Assembly (NCBI GenBank): GCA_013139875.1
Contig: WSZY01000108.1
Span: forward strand, 1-6,965
Length of the DNA stretch: 6,965 nucleotides
Origin: Mariprofundaceae bacterium
GTDB taxonomy: Bacteria; Pseudomonadota; Zetaproteobacteria; Mariprofundales; Mariprofundaceae
Reading direction: 5' to 3'
Shown: positions 1 through 6,690 of the stretch, one piece after another
Layout: each line of letters starts with the position of its first letter
Numbering within the stretch: the stretch's first letter is position 1
Notes under the pieces: model-generated
What the model was told of the DNA's origin: nothing
The model's database searches: none
The model's input: only the letters and a program-made list of their open reading frames with translations
Position numbers and translations under genes: made by a program

Positions 1-21
1 ACGTGACTCATGGAACAGAAA

Positions 22-924
22 TCATCGACTGATCAACTTCAGAAGCTCAGGCATCTTTTCCAGTGCCGCATCCCGACCACGTTCAACTTCCTGGTCGGGG
101 TTCGAGAAATCATGCCACTGGGTAAACCCGACCAGAGGTTCAATTAATACATCGGCAAACTCTTTTTTATACTGCCGAAGATACAGTGACTTAATTTGTG
201 TTGCCCAGTCAATCATACCGATCACATGGCTCGGCTCTTTGCCCGGATGAGGGCGTGCACCAACATTGACCGCCACCACCGGCTGTCCCGCACGGGCGAT
301 CATCTTTGCCTCCTTGGCAGGAAGCTCGCTGGCAAGTGCCCCGTCAACATAACGACTGCCATTAATCTCTACAGGATCAAAAATGCCGGGGATCGCCATA
401 CTGGCGGCAAGAGCCCTGCCCAGATTCCCTTTGGAAAAGAGGTGGCAGTCTCCTGTCGGAAACTGTACGGATGTAACATAAAGAGGGATTTTGAGTTCGG
501 AAAACAGTTTGGCTTCACTCAGCTCCTCAACCATCCCGACAAGAGTATTCAGATCCCCCACAGCAATATCTGTGGCAGCACGCGTATAAAGAATGGACTG
601 ACGGGCTGCGGCAGTCAGGCGTGAGAGCCAGCTGGCATCCTCCATCTCGGCACCTTCAATCAGAGGGATATTGAGCTGTCCGAATGCTTCGGAATCAAGA
701 TATTGGTAAACCCGCTCCCGAACCAGTCGGGCATCCGGTCTGTGGGCATACATCGCCCCGAACAGTGCGCCAATACTGGTCCCGACGATAGCAGAGGGTT
801 TAAGCTTGTGTTCCTCCAGCACCTCCAGCACACCCAGATGTGCCAGGCCGCGACCACCGCCACCGCCCAGGGCAAGCACAAAGTCATCCGACTTGTGAAA
901 ACGTTTGATCAGGTTGGCAAACAA
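22..924 (-). CDS. Patatin-like phospholipase, RssA type
   Basis: Predicted serine lipid acyl hydrolase with a Ser-Asp dyad. From a TTG start at 924 the protein has 300 residues, close to E. coli RssA (about 300). Visible are the glycine-rich oxyanion loop GGGGGRG (residues 20-26), the nucleophile elbow GTSIG with Ser50, and the DGA motif with catalytic Asp194. The segment ASMAIPGIF before DGA is also typical. No signal peptide or membrane segment is seen, so it is probably cytosolic or membrane-peripheral. An ATG at 969 is in frame but lies inside glnD and lacks a good ribosome site. The TTG at 924 lies two bases after the glnD stop and seven bases after GGAGG, so I prefer it. The family is clear from the motifs; the substrate is unknown, and the rssA name is withheld because the link to RssB/RpoS cannot be tested here. 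It is the last gene of the mutS-glnD run. Confidence 0.9.
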   Translation of the reverse strand: MFANLIKRFHKSDDFVLALGGGGGRGLAHLGVLEVLEEHKLKPSAIVGTSIGALFGAMYAHRPDARLVRERVYQYLDSEAFGQLNIPLIEGAEMEDASWLSRLTAAARQSILYTRAATDIAVGDLNTLVGMVEELSEAKLFSELKIPLYVTSVQFPTGDCHLFSKGNLGRALAASMAIPGIFDPVEINGSRYVDGALASELPAKEAKMIARAGQPVVAVNVGARPHPGKEPSHVIGMIDWATQIKSLYLRQYKKEFADVLIEPLVGFTQWHDFSNPDQEVERGRDAALEKMPELLKLISR

Positions 925-926
925 TT

Positions 927-3485
927 CTACTCCTCCGGCAGCCTGGCCACCTCGATGAGACTGGAGCATAACAGCTCTACCTCATCTGTCGAAAGTCCCC
1001 ACGACTCCTTACCACGCAGGAAGAAAACATCGACAACCCGTTCGCCGAATGTGGAGATGGCGGCTCCACGAATATCGAAACCGAGCTCGCTGATTTTGTC
1101 CGACAACTGCGCCAACAGGCCCGGCCTGTCCGCAGCGGCCACTTCGATGGCAGTCTGGCGGCTCGATGCATGCGGCAGCTCACGAACACGAGCCGCCACC
1201 TCACGCATAAGAAGTGTTGGCCTGCATCTGGGAATGTTGGGGCGCACATTCATATCATCACTCTCCAGCAGCTTGCTGATTCGCCCCTTCAGCCGTTGGA
1301 GATCCTGCTGCCGGGTCATTACATCACCTTCGCCGTCCTGAATATGAAACAGGTCAAGAACCCTGCCATCAAGCAATTCATAGGCCTGTGCCGCTACCAC
1401 ATTGATGTGGCCCGACGCAATACAGCCTGTCAATGCAGCAAAGATTCCTGAGCGTGCTCTGGCAACCACCATCGCCATCGTCTCTCCATTTACCTCATCG
1501 GTAAACAGATCCACCCCGTCACCCCCTTCCGAACTCAGCAGTAGTGAGCCTAACGGATAGAGCTGACGCGGTGGAAAATGCATGATACAGCGCCATGGCA
1601 GCACCTTGAGTATGCCTTCCATGGCAGCACGTTCTTTTCCGGCTTTGGCGAGCGTGCTCTCCAGCCGGGTCTCAATACGCTGTTTAAGTGCCTCGCCCTC
1701 AATGCCTTCACCCATCAGCAACTGCAGGGTGGAGTGATAGAGCTCACGGAGCAGTGCGCCCTTCCAGTCATTCCAGACACCCGGCCCCACGGCCGAAATA
1801 TCGGCGACTGTAAGCAAAAGCAGATAGTTGAGCCGCTCACTGTCACCGACTCTGTTGGCAAAACCACGAATCACTTCAGGATCAGAGAGATCAGAGCGCT
1901 GAGAAAGAACAGCCATGTAGAGGTGTTCACGCACCAGCCAGGAGACCAGCTCCGTCGCATCCCGGTTAAGTCCGATACGCTGACAGAAACTGCGGGCCAT
2001 CACCTCGCCATTCTCCGAGTGGTCCCCGGAGACACCCTTGGCAATATCATGAAAAATAAGTGCAATATAGAGCAGTTCAGGACGCCGGATTTTATGACAC
2101 ACCTCATGCGCAAGCGGAAGCCGCCTGTCTCGCTGTTTATGAAACATGTTACGCGCCTCCCCGACAGCGCGGATGGTATGCTCATCCACCGTGTAGGCGT
2201 GGTAACGGTTAAACTGCCCCAGCCCTACCACTTCCCGGAATTCGGGGATAAAACGACCGAGAACCCCGGTATCATTCATCTCTTTCAATGCCCATGCAAC
2301 ATTCCGCCTATCTCTCAGGATCGCCAGAAAAGCACTGTGCGCTTCGGGGTCAGCACGGAAATTATCATCAATCAGCAGCACATCGGCACGAATCTGCCTG
2401 AGTGCAGCACTGGAGAGTCTGCGGTGATCCTTCTGCGCCACATGAAACACTCTCAAAAGCCGGAGTAGATCCTGTTTGAACACTTGGTTGTTCTCAATAC
2501 CGACGCGCTGCCCCTCAAGCGTAAATCCATCACCAATACCGTGGGTCAGTGAAAAAAGCTGTGGATGCAGCCGCTCCTGAAAATGCAGCAGCAGCATACT
2601 GGTCACTCGCACGACTCTTCCCACATGGCGGAAGTAATCTTTCATGAAGACTTCCACGGCAGGCCGCTGACCAACCTCTCCGTAACCCAGCTTTCCAGTC
2701 AATGCCGCTTGCTGCTCAAAACCAAGTCGATCACCGGCACGCCTGTTCTCCAGATGCAGACCAACACGGCAGCGCCAGAGAAACTCCTGAGCTTCCATCA
2801 GCTGATCATGTTCAACCTGGGAAATAACCTGCTCATCCACAAGCTCTTTCACATCAGAGCTGTGCCAGGCCTTGGCAATCCAGAAAATAGCCTGGATATC
2901 ACGCAGGCCTCCCTGCCCCTCTTTAATGTCCGGTTCCATCAGAAAAGCGGTGCCACCGGTACGTTGATGGCGTGCTTTCAACTCTGCGAACTTTGCTTCC
3001 ACGAATGCTTTACGGCGTTTTTTAAAAAAAACTTTCAGCTTATCCTGAATGTTTTCGTAGAGTTCACCATTTCCACAAAGAAGTCGCGACTCCATGGCAG
3101 CCGTTGCAGAGTTCCAATCCTCTTTCAGGTGGCTCATGGTCTCTTTGACAGAGCGTACGGCGTGGCCAAGTTTTATATTCAGATCCCACAGGGCGTAGAG
3201 AAAGGTCTCAATCTCCTTTTCAAGCTCTGATGAAAGCTGCTCAGGAACCAGAAACCAGATATCCCAGTCCGATTGTGGCGCCAATTCACCACGCCCATAT
3301 CCACCAACGGCAACCAGATCCACCACAGCAGCTGCATGCGGAGCACTCTCCTGCCAGAGCCTGGCAAGCAGAGTGTCAACACCATTGCACATGTGCTGCA
3401 CCAGCAATTCACCACTGCTCCCGGCATCAAACATTTCACACGTCTGATCATGCAGGTTTTTCAGTTCCTGCCTGGCATCACCCAT
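927..3485 (-). CDS. glnD: Bifunctional PII uridylyltransferase / uridylyl-removing enzyme
   Basis: GlnD adds UMP to PII proteins (GlnB/GlnK) when glutamine is low and removes it when glutamine is high, so it acts as the cytosolic nitrogen sensor. The protein has 852 residues from the ATG at 3485, slightly short of the E. coli enzyme (890) but complete. The nucleotidyltransferase motif GGYGRGEL...SDWD lies at about residues 61-75, with metal-binding Asp73 and Asp75. A GlnD-typical EGQGGLRDIQ segment follows. The HD hydrolase motif has His479-Asp480 (FHDIAKG). Two C-terminal glutamine-sensing ACT domains start near residues 669 and 778, the second with DRPGLLAQ. An in-frame TTG directly precedes the ATG, but GGAGAAG is well spaced for the ATG. 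The start overlaps the mutS stop by one base (TGATG), and the stop lies two bases before the patatin-like start. No catalytic residue appears to be missing, so both activities are expected. Confidence 0.97.
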   Translation of the reverse strand: MGDARQELKNLHDQTCEMFDAGSSGELLVQHMCNGVDTLLARLWQESAPHAAAVVDLVAVGGYGRGELAPQSDWDIWFLVPEQLSSELEKEIETFLYALWDLNIKLGHAVRSVKETMSHLKEDWNSATAAMESRLLCGNGELYENIQDKLKVFFKKRRKAFVEAKFAELKARHQRTGGTAFLMEPDIKEGQGGLRDIQAIFWIAKAWHSSDVKELVDEQVISQVEHDQLMEAQEFLWRCRVGLHLENRRAGDRLGFEQQAALTGKLGYGEVGQRPAVEVFMKDYFRHVGRVVRVTSMLLLHFQERLHPQLFSLTHGIGDGFTLEGQRVGIENNQVFKQDLLRLLRVFHVAQKDHRRLSSAALRQIRADVLLIDDNFRADPEAHSAFLAILRDRRNVAWALKEMNDTGVLGRFIPEFREVVGLGQFNRYHAYTVDEHTIRAVGEARNMFHKQRDRRLPLAHEVCHKIRRPELLYIALIFHDIAKGVSGDHSENGEVMARSFCQRIGLNRDATELVSWLVREHLYMAVLSQRSDLSDPEVIRGFANRVGDSERLNYLLLLTVADISAVGPGVWNDWKGALLRELYHSTLQLLMGEGIEGEALKQRIETRLESTLAKAGKERAAMEGILKVLPWRCIMHFPPRQLYPLGSLLLSSEGGDGVDLFTDEVNGETMAMVVARARSGIFAALTGCIASGHINVVAAQAYELLDGRVLDLFHIQDGEGDVMTRQQDLQRLKGRISKLLESDDMNVRPNIPRCRPTLLMREVAARVRELPHASSRQTAIEVAAADRPGLLAQLSDKISELGFDIRGAAISTFGERVVDVFFLRGKESWGLSTDEVELLCSSLIEVARLPEE
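932..936 (-). promoter_or_regulatory. Shine-Dalgarno site of the patatin-like gene
   Basis: GGAGG lies inside the last codons of glnD (the Glu-Glu pair before the stop), seven bases upstream of the TTG at 924-922. It is the reason for choosing the TTG start over the in-frame ATG at 969. The position implies translational coupling: ribosomes terminating on glnD would stop on top of the phospholipase initiation region. Confidence 0.7.
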
Positions 3486-6079
3486 CAATCTTCTCCATTG
3501 AAGCGGTTTTTTAGCCGGCTAAGAATATTCAGTGCATCAATGGGCCGCAGTTCATCCAGATTAATAAGTTCAATCTCTTCCGACAGAGCCTGCAGACGCA
3601 GACTCTCCGCATCCTGTTTGCGTCGCTCTGCCTCGGCAAAAAGGCCAAGCTGCGGATGGCCTCTCTCGGCATGCAGTTCCGACTCGTGCTCAAGCCTGAA
3701 AAGATGCTCACGCGCACGTCGCACCACATCAGGTGGCAGCCCCGCCAACTGAGCCACTGCAACACCATAAGAGCGGTCTGCTGCATCTTCGATCACCCGG
3801 TGCATAAAAATCACCTGACCATTCCACTCACGTACCGTGACAGAGGCGTTGAAAGCCTGCTCGAAGTCATCGGGAAGTTCAGTCAGCTCATGATAGTGGG
3901 TGGCAAACAGCGTCAACACATCATCGGCACTGATCAGCTTCTCCGCTACGGCCCAGGCAATGGCCAGACCCTCCCAGGTGCTTGTACCACGACCGATCTC
4001 ATCGACGATCACCAGAGAGCGTGGTTCCAGCTGGTTGAGGATGGCAGCTGTCTCCATCATCTCCACCATGAACGTAGAACGCCCGCTTGCCAGTTCATCA
4101 CCTGCACCGACCCGGGTAAAGATACGCCTGGTCAATGGAATGCGGGCACTCTCTGCAGGCACGAAACAACCGGTATGAGCCAGCCAGACAATCCATGCAA
4201 CCTGCCTCATATAGGTGGACTTTCCTCCCATATTGGGGCCGGTCAGCAGCATGAACCGGCGTGACTTCAGATCCATCTCCGTATCGTTGGCAACAAAGGG
4301 GTCACCACTCAGGCACTGCTCAACCACAGGGTGCCGGCCCGCCTCAATCTTCATGCTGCGGCCGGCATGAATGTCAGGCCTGCTGTAGTGATACTCGATG
4401 GCAATGTGGGCAAAACAGCAAAGCACATCAAGCATGGCCACACTCCGTGCTGCCGCCTGAATGGATGCCGCCCGGGAAGAGACCTGCTGCCGAAGCTGAT
4501 TGACCAGCTCCTCCTCGCGAGCCATCGCCGCATCTTTGGCACCAAGAATCTCGGACTCGAACTTGTGCAGCTCGTCGGTAATAAAGCGCTCTGCATTGAC
4601 CAGCGTCTGTTTTCTTACGTACTCCGGTGGTGCATCCGCTGCCTGCACCTTCGATATCTCAATAAAATAACCGAACACCTTGTTGTACTTAACCCGCAGG
4701 TTCGGCAATCCGGTGCGTGCTCTCTCTTTTGCCTCATAATCACGTAGCCAGTCACCGGCATCTTTTGCCAGGCCTCGAAGACGATCCAGCTCAGCATCAA
4801 ACCCCTCTCTGACCACACCGCCATCACGAAACATGGCCGGTGGTGTTTCAACAACAGCACTATCCAGCATGGCAGCCAGCGACTCCAGGCCACCCAGTGC
4901 AGGCAATATATCCGAGAAGAGACCACTCCGATCACCCAACAGTGCCGGAAGCCCGGGCAGCGCCAGCAGGCTCTCTACCAGACCGCGATAGTCCCGGGGG
5001 GCAGCCCTGAGCAATACAATCCGTGTCAGCATCCGCTCCATGTCGCGAATCTGTTTCAGAGCATCACGAAGCCCGGTCAGGACCTCGCGGTCGCCTATCA
5101 GGCTCTCAACACCATCCTGACGTGACGTGATAGCCTGCACATCTGCCAGGGGATGGTCGATCCACTCCCGTAACAGCCGTGCCCCCATGGGCGTTACTGT
5201 TTGATCAATGACATGAATCAATCCTGCTTTCGGATCGCCTGCCAGTGAGCTGTAGACCTCAAGATTTTTGCGTGAACGGGCGTCGACCCTCATGCCCCGG
5301 ACCTTCTCATGAAAAACGGGGAGTGCCAGATGTTCAAGATCACACTTCTGTGTCTGATCGAGATAGACGAGAAGCGCTCCAACGGCTGCGGCAACAGCTT
5401 CGTGAGCCTCAAGATTCAATGCCTGCCAATCCGTGATTCCGAAACGCTGTTGCAACTGCTCCCGCGAAACATCCGAAGAAAAACTCCAATCTCCCGGATG
5501 ATAAGCCTGGCATCCGCAGGCCACCTCATCAGTTGACCGGATCAGCAGCTCTGCCGGATTCAGCACACTAAGCCGCTCCTCAAGCTCCCCGTCACCCTGC
5601 CCCTCAAACAGCCTCCACTGGCCGGATGATAGATCAAGCGAGGCCATACCCCACTTCTCACCCTGTCGATGTAACGCAGCCAGCGGCGCACTACGCTCCT
5701 GATGCAGCAGCTCGGACTCGGTGATGGTTCCCGGTGTTACGACACGCACCACATCACGCCTGACAGGCCCTTTTTTACCATCAGGTGCCTCCATCTGCTC
5801 ACAGATAGCCACCCGTTTGCCGGCCGCGACCAGCCGGGCCAGATAACCATCGGCCTGATGCCATGGAACGCCAGCCATCGGAATGTCGCTGCCGTTGGCT
5901 TTTCCACGCTTTGTCAGTGCAATATCAAGAATTGCTGACGCTTCGATGGCATCTTCAAAAAACATCTCATAAAAGTCGCCCATACGATAAAAGAGCAGAC
6001 AATCCGCGTACTCTCCCTTAATGGAGAGGTACTGCTGCATCATGGGTGTATGGGGGGAAGCATCCGCCTTTTTTGCCAT
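3485..6079 (-). CDS. mutS: DNA mismatch repair protein MutS
   Basis: MutS binds base mismatches and small loops in newly replicated DNA and, as an ATP-driven clamp, recruits MutL. The 864 residues match the full-length MutS1 family, and key positions carry the E. coli numbers. The mismatch-reading Phe36-Tyr-Glu38 lies within [12 protein letters not shown]. Walker [10 protein letters not shown] is at 614-622, Walker [10 protein letters not shown] starts at Asp693, and FATHYHEL has His728. HTPMMQQY at residue 10 aligns with the E. coli N-terminus and fixes the start. The C-terminus ends in an [13 protein letters not shown] helix. After Walker B the protein has Trp702-Glu703 where E. coli has Tyr-Asp, a small oddity. 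No purine-rich ribosome site is visible in the 20 bases before the ATG. The gene follows a 0.6-kb structured non-coding region and leads the run with glnD. Confidence 0.98.
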   Translation of the reverse strand: MAKKADASPHTPMMQQYLSIKGEYADCLLFYRMGDFYEMFFEDAIEASAILDIALTKRGKANGSDIPMAGVPWHQADGYLARLVAAGKRVAICEQMEAPDGKKGPVRRDVVRVVTPGTITESELLHQERSAPLAALHRQGEKWGMASLDLSSGQWRLFEGQGDGELEERLSVLNPAELLIRSTDEVACGCQAYHPGDWSFSSDVSREQLQQRFGITDWQALNLEAHEAVAAAVGALLVYLDQTQKCDLEHLALPVFHEKVRGMRVDARSRKNLEVYSSLAGDPKAGLIHVIDQTVTPMGARLLREWIDHPLADVQAITSRQDGVESLIGDREVLTGLRDALKQIRDMERMLTRIVLLRAAPRDYRGLVESLLALPGLPALLGDRSGLFSDILPALGGLESLAAMLDSAVVETPPAMFRDGGVVREGFDAELDRLRGLAKDAGDWLRDYEAKERARTGLPNLRVKYNKVFGYFIEISKVQAADAPPEYVRKQTLVNAERFITDELHKFESEILGAKDAAMAREEELVNQLRQQVSSRAASIQAAARSVAMLDVLCCFAHIAIEYHYSRPDIHAGRSMKIEAGRHPVVEQCLSGDPFVANDTEMDLKSRRFMLLTGPNMGGKSTYMRQVAWIVWLAHTGCFVPAESARIPLTRRIFTRVGAGDELASGRSTFMVEMMETAAILNQLEPRSLVIVDEIGRGTSTWEGLAIAWAVAEKLISADDVLTLFATHYHELTELPDDFEQAFNASVTVREWNGQVIFMHRVIEDAADRSYGVAVAQLAGLPPDVVRRAREHLFRLEHESELHAERGHPQLGLFAEAERRKQDAESLRLQALSEEIELINLDELRPIDALNILSRLKNRFNGED
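3490..3496 (-). promoter_or_regulatory. Shine-Dalgarno site of glnD
   Basis: GGAGAAG sits within the final codons of mutS; its GGAG core is seven bases from the glnD ATG (3485-3483). With the TGATG stop/start overlap this supports translational coupling of glnD to mutS, and the ATG rather than the preceding TTG as start. Confidence 0.7.
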
Positions 6080-6143
6080 GATCGGTAAACTAGTGAAGCT
6101 GTGAAAAAGTATCCATAGGTGGGTGTTTTTATTGATTCGGCTT

Positions 6144-6157
6144 CAGGCTTCCTGCCT
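6144..6157. repeat. Small inverted repeat in mutS leader
   Basis: Two overlapping pairings are possible: CAGG/CCTG (6144-6147 with 6151-6154) or AGGC/GCCT (6145-6148 with 6154-6157). Only one can form at a time, and each is just 4 bp. On its own this is weak; it is listed because it continues the run of hairpins to its right. Confidence 0.3.
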
Positions 6158-6161
6158 TTTG

Positions 6162-6181
6162 CTCTTATCGCTCCGCAAGAG
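6162..6181. repeat. Hairpin CTCTT/AAGAG in mutS leader
   Basis: CTCTT (6162-6166) pairs with AAGAG (6177-6181). After a small internal loop, CG (6169-6170) pairs with CG (6174-6175) around a 3-nt loop. No T-tract follows on either strand, so it is not an intrinsic terminator. Confidence 0.45.
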
Positions 6182-6242
6182 AGGGTGCCCTGGGGTACAT
6201 CCATGGGTTGATGGTCTCAATACTATTTGTTGGGTGCACCCT
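6182..6242. repeat. 7-bp inverted repeat around a 47-nt loop, with internal palindromes
   Basis: AGGGTGC (6182-6188) pairs perfectly with GCACCCT (6236-6242). The right arm is itself part of the 10-bp palindrome GGGTGCACCC (6232-6241), and the loop contains CCATGG (6201-6206). Competing pairings are therefore possible, as in a conformational switch or in clustered palindromic repeats. No T-tract follows. Confidence 0.5.
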
Positions 6243-6244
6243 GT

Positions 6245-6262
6245 CCGCACACGGATGTGCGG
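6245..6262. repeat. Perfect 7-bp tetraloop hairpin
   Basis: CCGCACA (6245-6251) pairs with TGTGCGG (6256-6262) around the 4-nt loop CGGA. No T-tract follows. It lies ten bases from the larger 13-bp hairpin. Confidence 0.65.
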
Positions 6263-6271
6263 CTTTAGTAA

Positions 6272-6301
6272 GCATCACGGATTTCGCAAAATTCGTGATG
6301 C
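6272..6301. repeat. 13-bp tetraloop hairpin, strongest in the mutS leader
   Basis: GCATCACG (6272-6279) pairs perfectly with CGTGATGC (6294-6301). The stem continues inward through one G/T position (6280/6293) and four A-T pairs to a CGCA loop (6285-6288), giving 13 bp over 30 nt. No T-run follows on either strand, so it is not a classic terminator. It could be an RNA structure in the mutS leader, or a palindromic unit of a dispersed intergenic repeat. Confidence 0.75.
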
Positions 6302-6336
6302 GTCAAAGACCGAGACATGGAAGTCGAGGGCGTATC

Positions 6337-6406
6337 AAAAAAAGGTGGCCCGGCAGCATACAGAAAGGAGGGGAAGGGAAGGGGTATTCTGCACACCAAC
6401 CGGGCC
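6337..6406 (-). terminator. Intrinsic terminator with long pyrimidine-loop hairpin
   Basis: Read on the minus strand, GGCCCG (6406-6401) pairs with CGGGCC (6352-6347). An upper stem pairs GCAGAATAC (6392-6384) with GTATGCTGC (6361-6353) with one mismatch, with an 8-nt bulge on the 5' side. After the lower stem come ACC and seven U (6343-6337). A GC-rich base plus a U-tract is the normal form of a Rho-independent terminator. The large 22-nt loop is unusual. Confidence 0.75.
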
Positions 6407-6457
6407 TAAAACCGCCGCAGGTAAACCCGCATTGGTTTTATCTTGTCGAAAACGATC
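6337..6457 (-). ncRNA. Candidate small RNA (about 120 nt) or attenuated mutS leader
   Basis: A non-coding transcript is proposed from the bounding signals: an extended -10 box at 6464-6469, a start near 6457, and an intrinsic terminator ending at 6337. Two structures are seen. In the first, TAAAACC (6440-6434) pairs with GGTTTTA (6413-6407), enclosing GCGGG (6430-6426) with CCTGC (6421-6417) around a TTTA loop. Two pairs here are G-U on the minus strand but A-C on the plus strand, which favours minus-strand RNA. The second is the terminator hairpin with a pyrimidine-only loop. No open frame with a ribosome site lies inside. I do not recognise it as 6S, tmRNA, SRP or RNase P RNA. It may instead be the first part of a long mutS leader with a conditional terminator. 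Confidence 0.55.
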
Positions 6458-6463
6458 ACTAAC

Positions 6464-6494
6464 ACTATAGCAGCTAATTTGGCAACGCGTCCAA
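6464..6494 (-). promoter_or_regulatory. Candidate sigma-70 promoter P2 with extended -10
   Basis: On the minus strand, TATAGT (6469-6464) is preceded by TGC, giving an extended -10 element. TTGGAC (6494-6489) is a -35 candidate with a 19-bp spacer, longer than the ideal 17. The predicted start is near 6457, which places the small-RNA candidate directly downstream. Confidence 0.5.
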
Positions 6495-6507
6495 CCTAAT
6501 GCGTTGC
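6482..6507. repeat. 7-bp inverted repeat flanking the P2 -35 box
   Basis: GCAACGC (6482-6488) and GCGTTGC (6501-6507) are perfect inverted repeats around 12 bases (6489-6500) that contain the -35 candidate of P2. As DNA this could be an operator for a dimeric regulator; as RNA from the upstream candidate promoter it would be a hairpin. Confidence 0.5.
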
Positions 6508-6527
6508 GACGCCTTTTCGATGCTATT

Positions 6528-6548
6528 CGATCACTCGTTTTATAAAAC
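6528..6548 (-). promoter_or_regulatory. Candidate upstream promoter P1 initiation region
   Basis: On the minus strand, TATAAA (6544-6539) lies in the perfect 12-bp palindrome GTTTTATAAAAC (6537-6548). Three bases after it comes AGTGATCG (6535-6528). The same AGTGATCG lies three bases after the P2 -10 box. I find no good -35 at normal spacing, so the promoter call is tentative. Confidence 0.35.
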
Positions 6549-6561
6549 TGTCCCTACAATG

Positions 6562-6583
6562 AAAAAGCCGATCATATCCGGCT
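6562..6583 (-). terminator. Intrinsic terminator downstream of rnhB
   Basis: On the minus strand AGCCG (6583-6579) pairs with CGGCT (6570-6566), followed by a U-run to 6562. An alternative fold uses GAT/ATC pairs with a bulged C for a tighter loop. It lies about 90 bases past the rnhB stop, pointing the right way to end that transcript and insulate the region before mutS. Confidence 0.7.
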
Positions 6584-6663
6584 CCCTCCGAATCTGAACC
6601 TTAGCAACTGCTCCACCCTATGTCACACATATGTTTTAGGGTTAATTCAATCATCTGTCCAGT

Positions 6664-6690
6664 GCTGCCGCATCAATCTCTGACGGCAGC
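6664..6690. repeat. Inverted repeat spanning the rnhB stop codon
   Basis: GCTGCCG (6664-6670) and CGGCAGC (6684-6690) are perfect 7-bp inverted repeats around 13 bases that include the rnhB stop (6675-6673). There is no U-tract, so it is more likely an mRNA 3'-end hairpin than a terminator. Confidence 0.5.

Larger units (their letters stand above)
6080..6336 (-). other. Structured, gene-free leader upstream of mutS
   Basis: About 260 bases between a strong terminator and the mutS ATG carry no supportable protein gene on either strand; plus-strand open frames here have no ribosome site with a plausible product. Instead the stretch has five consecutive inverted repeats (listed separately). I could not identify a convincing promoter for mutS here: GATACT near 6106-6111 is a weak -10 candidate with no good -35. 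mutS must therefore use a weak or non-standard promoter here, or be reached by read-through from the upstream candidate promoters. Confidence 0.6.

Noticed and set aside
1..21. Possible start of a further minus-strand gene (ATG at 11-9) after the phospholipase
   Set aside because: Only three codons lie in the window and no ribosome site precedes the ATG.
196..5938. Numerous open frames of 60-300 codons on the plus strand and in other minus frames, under the phospholipase, glnD and mutS
   Set aside because: They overlap confidently identified genes, have no recognisable domains and show unusual composition (many Cys, His, Arg), as expected of shadow frames.
6337..6457. 6S RNA, tmRNA, SRP RNA or RNase P RNA
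   Set aside because: None of the characteristic conserved segments or overall folds of these RNAs is visible, and the length and structure do not match.
6123..6470. Plus-strand open frames (up to 115 codons) in the mutS upstream region
   Set aside because: Their translations are Arg/Lys-rich without recognisable domains, they run across the minus-strand terminator and hairpins, and no ribosome site precedes the starts. The GGAGG at 6367-6371 is not placed before a plausible start.
6481..6510. Possible integron attC site
   Set aside because: GTCCAAC at 6489-6495 fits one core consensus, but there is no matching second core, no bulged stem of attC form, and no cassette or integrase nearby.
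6578..6602. tRNA 3'-end-like sequence (GGTTCAGATTC on the minus strand)
   Set aside because: The bases flanking the would-be T-loop do not form a T-stem, there is no acceptor stem or CCA, and the segment overlaps the rnhB terminator.
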